Below, piece by piece: positions 45,722 to 57,367 of a stretch of 64,000 nt of DNA (within the stretch, counting starts at the first letter, position 1; every line of letters begins with the position of its first letter). The stretch spans positions 12,648,001 through 12,712,000 of the forward strand of contig CAJFCV020000006.1 in assembly GCA_904066235.2 (NCBI GenBank), in the 5' to 3' direction. The notes beneath the pieces were generated by a model, which saw nothing but the letters and a program-made list of their open reading frames with translations, did not search any database and was not told the DNA's origin. The DNA is from Bursaphelenchus xylophilus (lineage: Eukaryota > Nematoda > Chromadorea > Rhabditida > Aphelenchoididae). Position numbers and translations under genes: made by a program.

Positions 45722-47100
45722 GGCAAATTCCCAAAATTACATGGTAAATCGAGCGATATAAACGCGATGTCACGCCGACGTCATTTAGGGGAAGTTATGT
45801 GGGAGGAAAGGATTGTAACATTTAATATGTTCTTATAAAATCGGCCCGAACTCGGGGATAGACAATGAGTCAGATAAGAGAAGGGATAAACGGCCGTGGC
45901 GAGAACTAAATCCCGCTGGTTAATCAAGTGAGCGCTTATGATGCGATGCTCAGATTTCCTGTATATTTGCACATACATAAGCATCATAGGTCATAAATCA
46001 ACTTCAAGGGAAAAGTTGTTTGTTTTTTGCGGGATAGTCGAGATATTCAACGCTGCCAAGAGTACACAGTGCGTACACCAATTAACGAGAAACTTTTTGA
46101 GCTATTTTAATCTTGGCTGGAAAAAATGGCGCTTAGTTGGTTGTTGTGGCAACAAGAAGCGACGCTAAAATCTGATATCTTAAAGATTAAGAAGGCATAT
46201 CCAATCTTCACCAACATTCGAATTAGAAATCTCGGTTATTATTTCTACAAAGCGCGGGCCAGGAATCGCAAATATAGCTTACGATTAGGAAATGGTGTAG
46301 GGCAGGTGGATACCCAAAAAAATTGTAGGTAGTGCCTACGAGGCCTCGCGAGGCCTGTGAAAGCTCTTGAATGCTCGGCCGACGTTCGGCGAAGGCTTGG
46401 CGGAGACTTGGCGGAAGGCTTGTAATGTGTCCACATTTTCTAATTTTTGCTATTACTAGCGTTAGTTTTCTCTACCCTGAGTTATTGTAACCAAAATTTG
46501 CGGCAAAAAACGTATATCTGTAACTTTTATCTAGACATCATTGATGTGAATGCATGCAAAATATAATACCTCAAAATAAGTAATAAGCTATCCTTGGACC
46601 CGATCAATTTATAGCCCCTCTGCTCAACTCTCTCGAAAACCCGAAAACTAAACCACATTTAAAGGCAGAATCGGAAATGTATAATCACATGCTTCCACCT
46701 AGTATGTACCTCAACAAACCCCCGAAACAGCCTCCGCGAAACCCCCGGAGGGAACCAAATTAACCATAAATGACGGGATATCGCGCATAAACCCCGATAT
46801 TAAAAGGAAAATGTAAAAACCGAGGTGTGAAATTGATTCTTGGGAAATGTCAGATGCATGAACTCTCGTACGACGCATCATAAACAAACGAAAATTATGT
46901 TCTTCGACAGGAGTTATTGGAATTCTAAAATAGTAATGAGGAAGTGGTAGAAATCAAAACGTATGAGTTATAATACATAATTACTTGAGGGAATTTGACC
47001 AATAACGCCTTTTTGAGTTCATGTTTCAACAAATAAAGAATAATACATATATAGATTTAAATTGAAGTAAATATTTATTTTTCTTGATTTTCTAATTGAA
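45722..47100. other. Gene-poor stretch
   Basis: No exon supported. It contains dispersed repeat D copy 2 (46317-46605). Confidence 0.4.
46317..46605. repeat. Dispersed repeat D, copy 2
   Basis: See the copy at 26530: shared GTGCCTACGAGG, CTTGGCGGAGACTTGGCG, CTGAGTTATTGT and TGCATGCAAAATA blocks in order. Confidence 0.65.
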
Positions 47101-47574
47101 AGGAGAAGTATCGCAAGTGCGACGCTCAAATTGTGATAAAAATTTGCACAATTTTTTGTAAAGAGTAACTTCATAATTCACAATATCTGACAAGGAAAGT
47201 ACTTCTCTGGGGTATGGAGTAACAGTTCGAGACATATTATACATATATCAAGAAATCGCAAAATTTTTCTTATTCAGAATACGTAAATGTTGGCTGCCTA
47301 ATTTTGGTTTGTAAGGGTAAAAAATCCTCAGAACTTTTCTGACAACACACCACGCAAATGCCTTTTTGACCAAGTCTTTACCAATTCAAAAGCTTTGTTT
47401 TGAGCTAAAGTAAACGGTTGAACCTGAACTCTACCCCTTTTCTGAACTTTACCCCTTTTTCAACTCTACCCCTTTTTGAACTTTACCCCTTCAGAACTTT
47501 ACCCCTTTTTCAACTCTACCCCTTGAATGAACTTTACCCCTTTTTGAACACTACCCCTCATTTTGAAAATTGAA

Positions 47575-48066
47575 AAAATGAGGTGTGACATCTTATACGA
47601 TGAAAATTTTTTTCAAATTGAAAATAATAAGGTGTGACATCTTATACGATGAAAAAGTTTTTCAAATTGAGAAAAATCAGGCGTGACATCTTATACGATG
47701 AAAAATTTTTTCAAATTGAGAAAAATCAGGTGTGACATCTTATACGATGAAAATTTTTTTCAAATTGAAAATAATAAGGTGTGACATCTTATACGATGAA
47801 AATTTTTTTCAAATTGAGAAAAATCAGGCGTGACATCTTATACGATGAAAATTTTTTTCAAATTGAAAAGAATAAGGTGTGACACCTTATACGATGAAAA
47901 TTTTTTTCAAATTGAAAAGAATAAGGTGTGACACCTTATACGATGAAAATTTTTTTCAAATTGAAAATAATAAGGTGTGACACCTTATACGATGAAAATT
48001 TTTTTCAAATTGAAAAGAATAAGGTGTGACACCTTATACGATGAAAATTTTTTTCAAATTGAAAAG
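47575..48066. repeat. Satellite array, left orientation
   Basis: About ten units of 49-50 bp, each with GTGACATCTTATACGATGAA, a long T run and CAAATTGAAAA. Variants CATCTT and CACCTT occur in blocks, so neighbouring units share ancestry. Confidence 0.95.
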
Positions 48067-48928
48067 AATTTTCATCGTATAAGATGTCACACCTGATTAT
48101 TTTCAATTTGAAAAAAATTTTCATCGTATAAGATGTCACACCTGATTATTTTCAATTTGAAAAAAATTTTCATCGTATAAGATGTCACACCTGATTATTT
48201 TCAATTTGAAAAGAATTTTCATCGTATAAGATGTCACACCTGATTATTTTCAATTTGAAAAAAATTTTCATCGTATAAGATGTCACACCTGATTATTTTC
48301 AATTTGAAAAAAATTTTCATCGTATAAGATGTCACACCTGATTATTTTCAATTTGAAAAAAAAATTCATCGTATAAGATGTCACACCTGATTATTTTCAA
48401 TTTGAAAAAAAATTTCATCGTATAAGATGTCACACCTTATTATTTTCAATTTGAAAAAAATTTTCATCGTATAAGATGTCACACCTGATTATTTTCAATT
48501 TGAAAAAAATTTTCATCGTATAAGATGTCACACCTGATTATTTTCAATTTGAAAAGAATTTTCATCGTATAAGATGTCACACCTGATTATTTTCAATTTG
48601 AAAAAAATTTTCATCGTATAAGATGTCACACCTGATTATTTTCAATTTGAAAAAAATTTTCATCGTATAAGATGTCACACCTGATTATTTTCAATTTGAA
48701 AAAAAAATTCATCGTATAAGATGTCACACCTGATTATTTTCAATTTGAAAAAAAATTTCATCGTATAAGATGTCACACCTTATTATTTTCAATTTGAAAA
48801 AAATTTTCATCGTATAAGATGTCACACCTGATTATTTTCAATTTGAAAAAAATTTTCATCGTATAAGATGTCACACCTGATTATTTTCAATTTGAAAAAA
48901 TTTTTCATCGTATAAGATGTCACACCTT
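48066..48928. repeat. Satellite array, inverted, with seven-unit higher-order period
   Basis: About eighteen units of 49-50 bp with CATCGTATAAGATGTCACAC. Unit variants (AAAAGAATTTTC at 48208 and 48552; CACCTTATT at about 48431 and 48777; AAAAAAAAATTC at about 48355 and 48700) recur at a spacing of about 345 bp, i.e. seven units. Confidence 0.9.
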
Positions 48929-49200
48929 ATTTTTTCAATTTTCAAAATGGGGTAGTGTTCAAAAAGGGGTAGAGTTCAGATTTTTTGGCGAAAATCAAAA
49001 AAGGGGTAGAGTTCAGCCTTTTTGGGGTAGAGTTGAAAAAGGGGTAAAGTTCAGATTGGGGTAAAGTTCAGAAAAGGGGTAGAGTTCTGCCGCAACGAAA
49101 GTAAACGCTGGCATCTTGAAAAGCCTTACAATATACATCTCGACCTGTAACTCCATGCCTCATAGAAGTACTTTCCTTTAGAAAAAAATATAAATTCGTT

Positions 49201-49937
49201 CAAATCTCTTCAAGCTCCAAGTCGAAAATCCTTATAGTCGCCCGCCAATACCGTTCATGAGCTGCAGATATCGTAGTTATAAGATATTCAGGATAAATAA
49301 AATTGGATGCAAGACCAACAAGTGCAACCTGCATGCCCCGAAGGCGTCAAATTTGACAAGCGATGGTCAAAAACCGCCGAATGACGCGACTTATTTTTAG
49401 TAATTGAATAAACATCCGAAAGTGGTCCTTGCTGGTATATTTTAAACCGTAATTAGTTTAAAATCTAAAAACACAATTGAGTATTTGCGAAATTTTGAAG
49501 GGCGAAGGGTAATTATGTTATACTTGAACATAAAGACTTCCCCGAAGCTGTGGAAAACTTGCTGCGCAAACTTTTTGTTGTTACAGAAGGGGTTTACTGG
49601 CAATAGTGCGGCCAAATCCTTTCCTCAAAGACTGAAGTGGCGCCAAAATCGTAAAAAAGAATTGAATTTCGAAGGGTTTCCTTTCTTGCGTTCAACGAGA
49701 ACGCAAAATGAAACAGTTTTTGAAGCGATATATTTACATAAAAGGATGAGAAAAAAATTTGATATGTAAACATATGAGAGAAATATCCGGAAATGAGGGC
49801 GAAAGGGCGAGATGCGGATCATTTGAGCTTTAAATGTTCAAAAGACCTAATGGAAGTTCTCAAAGTGCGCGGATCAAAATTTGAAGAAAGTTGGCATAGG
49901 TAAAATGTGAATGTTCTTCTAACAGGTCCCAATATAT
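49201..49937. other. Gene-poor stretch
   Basis: No exon or clear repeat supported. Confidence 0.35.
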
Positions 49938-50399
49938 CAGGGGAACAACCCCAAGTGCGACGCTCAGATTTTTATGAAACTCGGCGAAAATATGAAGTAG
50001 TTTTTTTGTAAGCCATATGAGAGACTCGTAGTTCGCGCTTTGCAGAAACAACCGAGATTTTTTAGGGTGAAGTTCGGGAGAAATGTGCCACTTTTTTGCG
50101 AGTTTTTGACCTGAAAAGTTTCATCTCTATTTCTACCGTAGAGAGAGATTTTTCTGTAAAAAATCAATTCTTTTCCACACAAAAAAAAAGACTTTTTAAC
50201 CGGCAAAGATATGGCTCAGAAAGTGTTTTTCTCTCCGTGGTTCGCGTACTCTCTCGACCTCAAAGATCGTTGAATAAGTCGACTGCCCCTGCAAAACCCG
50301 AGCTAAAACTTTCAAAAATTGCTTTGTGGCTTATGTCTGAAGTGTGCGCAGAATTTGAAGAAAATCTGGGCACACTTGACGTACTTCTCCTTGTAAGGA
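49938..50399. mobile_element. MITE family C, copy 3
   Basis: Left CAAGTGCGACGCTCAGATTT, right AAATCTGGGCACACTTGACG, with the internal CCGTAGAGAGAG and ACCGGCAAAGATATGG blocks of the family. Confidence 0.65.
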
Positions 50400-50726
50400 A
50401 ATGGAAAACATTTTACCATCAGAATATCATATACCATCCTAATCCGCCAACAATAAAACTGATGTCAAAAGTAATTAGCCGGCTAATTCGGAATGCCTCT
50501 CTGCCGTGGATTATTTACCAGTTGTGAGTCATTAACGGGCCTTCAATTAGCCGCTCAAATGACTCCGATTCTACAAATAACAGTTATACTTTTTCACTGT
50601 GGGCTCAAATAAAATTGGCCTTTGGAGGACAAGTTTATTTTAAGGACATCTGAAATGGGAGCTGGACCGGACTAAAATTGGAAAGAATTGATTTTTGGAA
50701 GTGGGTTTGGAATACGGTGCGTATAT

Positions 50727-50872
50727 ATCAGTCTGTCTTGAAAATAATAAGCACTCTGTCGCGCGCAAAGTTGCGAAGCCGCCGATAAGATGAATTGCGC
50801 GAAATCAAGCTTATTCTTCGGCGACGCGATCGGTGCAGCAACGTTGTGCTCGATATTTTTCCGACAGATTTC
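50727..50872. mobile_element. MITE family B, copy 2 (diverged)
   Basis: Left TATCAGTCTGTCTTGAAAAT, right ATATTTTTCCGACAGATTT, core with AGTTGCGAAGCCG and GGTGCAGCAACGTTG. Confidence 0.6.
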
Positions 50873-53450
50873 TTATCATCCACATTCTTCTTAATAAATT
50901 TGAACACTACATATAGAAACCGTATCTTCAAACGCCAAAAATTTTGAAACCCGCAATTTGCTTGTTCGACACAAACAAAAGGCAAGGTCAATTAAAGACG
51001 GAAGAAGTTTGGCTTTGAAAAACTCGAAAATTGCAAATTTTTGCGAAGCTTGTGGGCAAAATTGAATGATGTTTGAACCTCTTGTATACTTGGAAACACA
51101 ATGGGGTTGTGCGGCAGAGGCAGGCAAAATGACTAATTTCGTGTACTAACAGTCGATTATTTAGAAAGTTACGCGGGATTTCTCATACGGGATTGTAAAC
51201 TCGTGCCTTGCCAAAACAACCAAATTTTTTAGGTCTAACGCGAGCCAAATATCGATAGGAGGTGTTTTGCACAATATACAAGGTTGGCTTTTTCTATGAG
51301 CTCCAGGTAATATGTGTACTCGGAAAAATCGTCGAATAACTTGGTTGCCAATTCAACGCGACACGACTTTCTGAGGGTTCAATTTGCGACGAGGAGTATA
51401 GAAATTGTGTGCAAAATGTAAAAAATTGTATGAACGTCATACATGTAATATGTTCCGCTTATCAGAGAGTCATTTCTGCCTTGCTTGCAGATTACTCACA
51501 AGATATTTCCTAATCCCCGCAGAGATTAGTCACGGTTGCACAAAAATTATGTCCAATCTTTGGATTCTTAAAGCTCAAAAAGTAGTCACAAGAACTATTA
51601 TTTGAGCTTCGTAACGCGCAGATTCCCATCAAAAAAACTTGACTGTGCTATGACTCTGCTCCTCAATTCTGGCAAAAAACATCTACGCCTACTACAAGCT
51701 GTGCATCCGAAGCGTGTTGAGCTCAATTTTGTCAAAGAATCTGTTCCCGACAGATGAATTAAACAAATGTCCCTCTCAACTAGACGCCTCTAGGATTGAA
51801 TTTGGAGGAAAAACAATGTAGAATGTGTTCCCCGGAGGGCAACCGCAGGGTTCGTTGAAATCGACTCGTCTAGCCGCCGCTACTGGGGCAATCATGACGA
51901 ACGAGGGATGGGAATGGCAGAATTACAGTTTGAGAGCGGCAAACGTGTCGCGTAACTCAACGGGAGACTTATTTCTGGTCTATCAAAAAAGTTATTATCA
52001 TAATTAAATAGGTTATTGAAAAATAACACCTGAATTTAGGGAACCGACGATTACAAAACCAATTAAAACCCACAATTTGAAGATTTCTAACATATCTTGG
52101 GCAAAATTATGGCTTATGAAGAAGATGTCAAATAAAACCCTCTCCGAACCGGAAACTTGGAAAGTTTGGCCTACGAAACACTGTAGACCACGGGACAATA
52201 TGACATATGGCAATGTGGAAAGAAGACACAATCTGCGAAAGAAATGTAGTCATTCAAAGTTGTAGTGAACCCGCGAATCGGAATGTTGCAAGCGCATTTA
52301 TCAAGCCGGAAAGACATGTAATGCATTTGCAAGAAGAAAACTGGCAGTGGAAATGTTAGAAATTTGACGTTTCTTTTTTTGACGAACGCCTACATTTAGA
52401 AAAAAAAAAAAACGTTTCCAAGACGTACACGAGATTTGTAGCAATATCTCTCACACATATTTTTTGTTGGCAAAAATGTGGCACTACAATAGAGAGTAAG
52501 GTTTCCACAAAAAAAGCTGTTTTTTCGCACGAAACTGGAAGATTTACGGGCAAAAAAGTGTTTTTAGCCACGTTCCGCGTTTTGCATACTCTCACGTTGG
52601 CAAAGATTTGTAAAATATCTCTCGCTGCTTCTGCAAAGGCAAAATATTTTTTGTTGTGAGCCAAAAAAAAATCTTGTTAATATGTTACCTAGACAGCACT
52701 GGTTCGCCAAATGTTTTCTAAATCAGAATCATACTAGTAAGCTCTTCCAAAAAAGCAAAAGTAGGATGAAATACAAATTAATCGAATATGACAAGCTGTA
52801 TTGACCTGCTACGGAAGACTTACAAGACCGTAAAGCGCAACAAAGCAGAATGATGCTATTTAAAGTTTCTCCAACCCACCCATTCTTCTTGTGTCGTCGA
52901 AAAGGCGTGAGTAAGGCAAATTTGAGAAAATGTAACAAACAAATGTTTCGGTCCTAAAAATTTCTATTCTGAAGTGCCTGAGGCGGTCCTCGCTTCGCAG
53001 ATGATAATCCTTCTTCCAAACAGTGGCCAATTCGCATACTTTTTTATCACAGGTTTTTTTACTTCGAAAAAAATACATATATGTGTAGTCTTATAGTCAG
53101 TCTTTGTTCTTTCTCCGCAAAAACGCTAACAAAAAGAATGTACATCAGATGTACATTTAAATAAGCAATTTCAAAAATATGATACAACAAACAGCCAGAC
53201 GAACGGTTGCACTCTAGGAAAGCCGTTTTCAGAAAAAAAAACGTCATTCAGCCCACTTTGCATTTAGGTCACCGTTGTTTTCCATCGGAAAATATGCGTG
53301 AAGGGCGTGAGAAAAGGTGTAGCAAAAAGTTGGGCTTGTGTACTTTGTTTTTGATGACACGCGGTAGAGAGTATACGGGCAGAGGGTTGACTTTTCTACA
53401 ACGTACACAGAGCGTATTGTTTGTTCGCTAAAACCCCCATTGCATGTTTT
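50873..53450. other. Gene-poor, repeat-rich stretch
   Basis: A fragment of family C core (GAGAGTAAGGTTTCCACAAA, about 52490) lies in 52360-52640. No coding exon supported. Confidence 0.35.
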
Positions 53451-53648
53451 TTCACGGTGCGATCGGTGTCGCGGAGTGACTTATAACTGTACAGTGTTGC
53501 AGTTTCATTGCAAGACATACGGCCGCGTCGAAAAAAGGATATCGTTCCGCGCCAAATCTCCAGCTCCAGTTTCGGCAACCGTCGCAAAGTGATGATGGGC
53601 GATTCCGAGGCGCGAGGACCCGCCGTTATTTTCCCGACAGACTGATAG
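53451..53648. mobile_element. MITE family B, copy 3 (left end lost)
   Basis: Right end GTTATTTTCCCGACAGACTG with the family core TCGCAAAGTGATGATGGGCG; no matching left end found. Confidence 0.5.
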
Positions 53649-56111
53649 TATTCAAACGATCTCTATCAAAAATTTTTTTTTCAGAAAAAATTGTCCACAA
53701 TAGAGAAAGAAAATGTCAGTGGGCAAAGAGGAAAAAGCTTTTTACTGCATCTCTACCAATTTTGCGACGAAGGAATCGTTTTTGTCGCAAAAATCGTTTT
53801 CAAGTTAATCGACGTTGCCCAAATTTCGTTAAAATCTTTGCCTTGCTTTTTTAGCACCGTTCCTCTAAACACAGACTACATATTGCCCCAGACAAAACTA
53901 AGAAATCCCCAAATCGGTAATATAATAATAATTGAATTACTTTTTTGTTATACTTTTCGTCCTCTAATCCAGCCCGCCCTTTCCCTAATTAATTCACCGC
54001 CCTCCTACCCTGATGTAAACATTAGCATATATTTACATGTACATACTTTTTGTTGTACTTTAAACATAGACACGAGAGCTAAATGAAAAGTGCTGTAATT
54101 AGAACGACAATGTGACACCGAGCCGAGCGCATGTCGTATGTTACGGGGATTCAAATTTCATATTTGGAACAGGGTGGTGTGGACAAAGATCTGCCCTTCT
54201 GAGAGCTTGAGATGATTGTATAGTATTATAGGAAAACATATATATATACATATATATATATATGTAGTATTTAAGTCCGTGATGGCAGCGATGATTACTT
54301 TTTGCAACGGTAAGAGGCAGAAGAATTCGTGGACATGCATTTTTGAAAGCTCATAGAAGGTTTTCCTTGGACATGCAGATATCAGCAGGCTATAATCACT
54401 TGTTCCTAGCGCGCTAAGGCCTACGAGTTATGCTTATTGCAAGTAAATAAGCAGCACTTTGCTTGCGCTTGAAAAGATCTATTTTTCGCTTGAGACAGTT
54501 TGCAGAGAAAGGATCTGTGTGCAAAAGCCTTACGTTTAAAAATTTTAGCTCGCACCTTCCATTGCCGCCTGTGATGCTCAACGATTATGTTTCGAGCGAA
54601 CAGGCGAAACGAGGAGAATCGCAGAGAGGAGAATGTTTCTCTAATAACTTTTTTCCTTCAGAAACCCGTTTTTTAAACACTACCTTTTGTTAACGCTATG
54701 CTCTAAATTGATGCCGGCCTTTATCGTATTCCGTTTGCACCACGTCAAAGATCTCCTTTCCTCTCTGTCAGACTTTTTTTTATCAAATTTAAGGATAATA
54801 TTCTTTGCGCGAAATTGTTATTTTTTCCGCAAGGGCCGTATTTTTTTAAATTTAAAAAAGTAAAATACGACGTCTGCGGAACACGGCAAAGTTTTGTACG
54901 TAGCGTTCAAAAACACATTTCTCATAAAAATGCCATGCATCGCACCTGGAGCGCTTTCCTGTCGACGAAAATAGGAGAAAACGCGGTCAAAAGAATACAG
55001 AAGCAGTCTACCGTTCAACGCGGACCAAGAACAAAGCAATAAAGTAAGTGCTAAACCGACAAACCTCAATGCCCACACAATGAATGTACCCTATTAGTGC
55101 ACAGTTGCGTAACTCATTAGTCGATTACAACCTGTTTTCCTGTCCTTGTTTTTGCGGACGTCTACCCAACCAATAGCATAATTTAATATGTAGCCAATCG
55201 TAATGAGACAGTCATGTTGTCATGGCAAGCGACGGGTTCTTTGTCAACGAAATCTGCAGTGTCATCATGTCATCCGGATTTCCGCGGAAATCGCGAAGGG
55301 TTTCTTGAGGATTGCAGATTTTGACGTCAACGTCCTGAGCTCCACTTGCTAATCGGGTTGTGATGAAAAAACGAATTTGATGAAAAATTTGTTCAAGGGA
55401 AAAAGACGTAAACACATAAAAAATCGAAGCCCTATGCTAATAGAAAGCCGATGCCAAAAGAAATGGGAATGCCGCGTCTAGACGTAATTGAAAACATCTG
55501 CGGTTGTGCCGAGTGCAATGCACGGCTAAAACTTAATCAGGATAAAGTGCGAAGTTGCGTAAAAAAATCAAGATTTTCGAGAAAAACTTGACTATCGTAT
55601 TTTGTCGTGGGAATAACGAAAGGAACTCTAGAGGCATTATACGTTACCTCAAGATACGTATATCTAAAGAATAGTAATAAATGCACAAGGCATTTATTAC
55701 AGAAGATAACGCCAAGAAAGGTGAAAAGTTGTCAAAAAATTCCCTCTTCTTTCCCCACGCGCCCATCTCTTATTGGCTCAATACAACAACAAACATGGCG
55801 CTAATTAATTTATTTCGGGATGTTTCTAAATCCGGACAGACCGTTAATCTTCCGCGGCGGACTCAAAGTTCAAGGAAAACATAGTTAGGATCGACGTGGA
55901 CTACATTTTTGGGCAAAACAAAAAGGATGAAATTGGGGGAAAAACGAATTTCTCGCAAGCTGCTAACCAAAAATCAGCGTGCTTTCTTCAACGTCAAAGT
56001 GTAGAGAGCCAATAGTGATGTCCAGAGTTTTGATCGGAAGTAATAAACGAAAAAAAAGATATTAGATTTTCCGGATTTCTGGCTAAAGACTTTGGAATCC
56101 ATTACTGGAGG
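53649..56111. other. Gene-poor stretch
   Basis: No exon supported. AT microsatellite at 54238-54265 (TATATATACATATATATATA). Confidence 0.35.
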
Positions 56112-56252
56112 AGTATCAGCTTGTCGAAAAAATAATGTGGATTTGTCTCAAAATGTCCCGCCTTGTCGCAGAAATCCCCAGCCACAGCTAGCCGTCGCAA
56201 AGCGATGATGGGCGATTCCCAGATCCACATTATTTTCCCGACAGGCTGATAT
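56112..56252. mobile_element. MITE family B, copy 4
   Basis: Left TATCAGCTTGTCGAAAAAAT, right ATTATTTTCCCGACAGGCTG, core GTCGCAAAGCGATGATGGGC. Confidence 0.75.
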
Positions 56253-56927
56253 AGGCCTAAAAAAATCAAAATATCTTTTCTGAATCGGAGCCAAAAAGCC
56301 TTAAAAAATTTTTTTTGCAACTCTCCATGAATTCACGGCGTTTCTCGGCGAAGGTTGCGTCGGACAACGCAATGGCTGTCCCCAAATTTATCAAATTTAT
56401 ACCTATTGGGGACAGGTCGTTGGGGACGCAATGGGAGAACTTGCGGACAGGAGGGTATAAAGTTGGGGACAGCTCAACAATTATCCGGTTGCGAAAACAC
56501 CACTTTGCACCGTGCATCCGGCCCCAAAAAGGTGAGTCTGCCCTATGCATTTCCGTGTTTTTGCTGGAACGTCGGGCGCGATGCCCGTTTCGCCCATTTT
56601 TGTCGGAGTTCAAGTGATGGTATCGTGTTTGCCGACCCGCCATAAATGGACTCTTTGCCGCAAATAAGCGTCTATAACGCTTCCTCGTCTCCAAGAAAAA
56701 ACACAACAGTGGACAAATCGGTCCGGAGACGGACCGGAAACGCCCTGGAAACTCTTTTTAATCCCCCGAGGAATCAAAATCAAGATATACAAACCGCGTT
56801 TCGTCATAAATTCCGATTCAAAAACATAAGCCATCTGGGCTTTCGAGGACATTGCTAAAAGTTTATTCATTTGGCGAAACGCAGTTCTGAGCCGTTATGC
56901 CGTTTAAGACATGGATAAATATAACTA

Positions 56928-57367
56928 ACAGGGAAGTACCTCAGGTGCGACGCTCAGATTTTCTCGAAATTTTGCACACACGTCGGGCAGGGACTAAATA
57001 TCAATTCCAGAAAGTTTTAGCGCGCGCTATGCAAGCACCACCGAGATATTGAACGAGAGAATACACTAAACGTGTAGAGCGGCCAGAGAGAAAAATACTT
57101 TTTAGCCATAACTTTGCTAGTTTCGGGCGGAAAAAATTGATTCTTTGTGGAGACGTTACCCTATACAGTAGAGATAGGTATGAACTTTTTCGTGCCGAGG
57201 TTCGGCAAAAATTGTCAAATTTTCGCCAACTTTCGATCTAAAAATCTCGGTGGTTTCTGCAAATCGCGAGCTAGGATTCTCGCATACATTTTAGAACAAA
57301 TTGCTCAAAATCTGTGCCAGATTTCATCAAAATCTGAGCGTTGCACTTGGGGTACGTCCCCTGTAAG
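56928..57367. mobile_element. MITE family C, copy 4
   Basis: Most complete copy: left ACAGGGAAGTACCTCAGGTG then CGACGCTCAGATTTT; right AAAATCTGAGCGTTGCACTT then GGGGTACGTCCCCTGT. About 440 bp with inverted ends of about 40 bp, core TTGCTAGTTTCGGGCGG. No coding capacity. Confidence 0.8.

Larger units (their letters stand above)
47102..49200. repeat. Giant inverted satellite structure
   Basis: A symmetric structure in layers. Outermost: the motif GGAAAGTACTTCT with ATGGAG and AGTAACAG-like blocks at 47187-47260, and its inverse at about 49110-49183. Middle: inverted short arrays (ACTCTACCCCTTTTT type at 47430-47565; GGGGTAGAGTT type at 48950-49085). Core: a 49-50 bp satellite in one orientation (47575-48066, about 10 units) and in the opposite orientation (48066-48928, about 18 units). 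The arms could fold into a hairpin of more than 800 bp. Confidence 0.85.

Noticed and set aside
47575..48928. CRISPR-like regular repeats
   Set aside because: Units are contiguous with no unique spacers, the arrays are inverted to each other and the host is a nematode: satellite DNA.
53691..54086. 131-codon plus-strand frame
   Set aside because: AT-rich chance frame next to a MITE; no motif or splice support.
56266..56706. 146-codon minus-strand frame
   Set aside because: Composition is unlike a protein family, no splice neighbours, lies between MITE copies.
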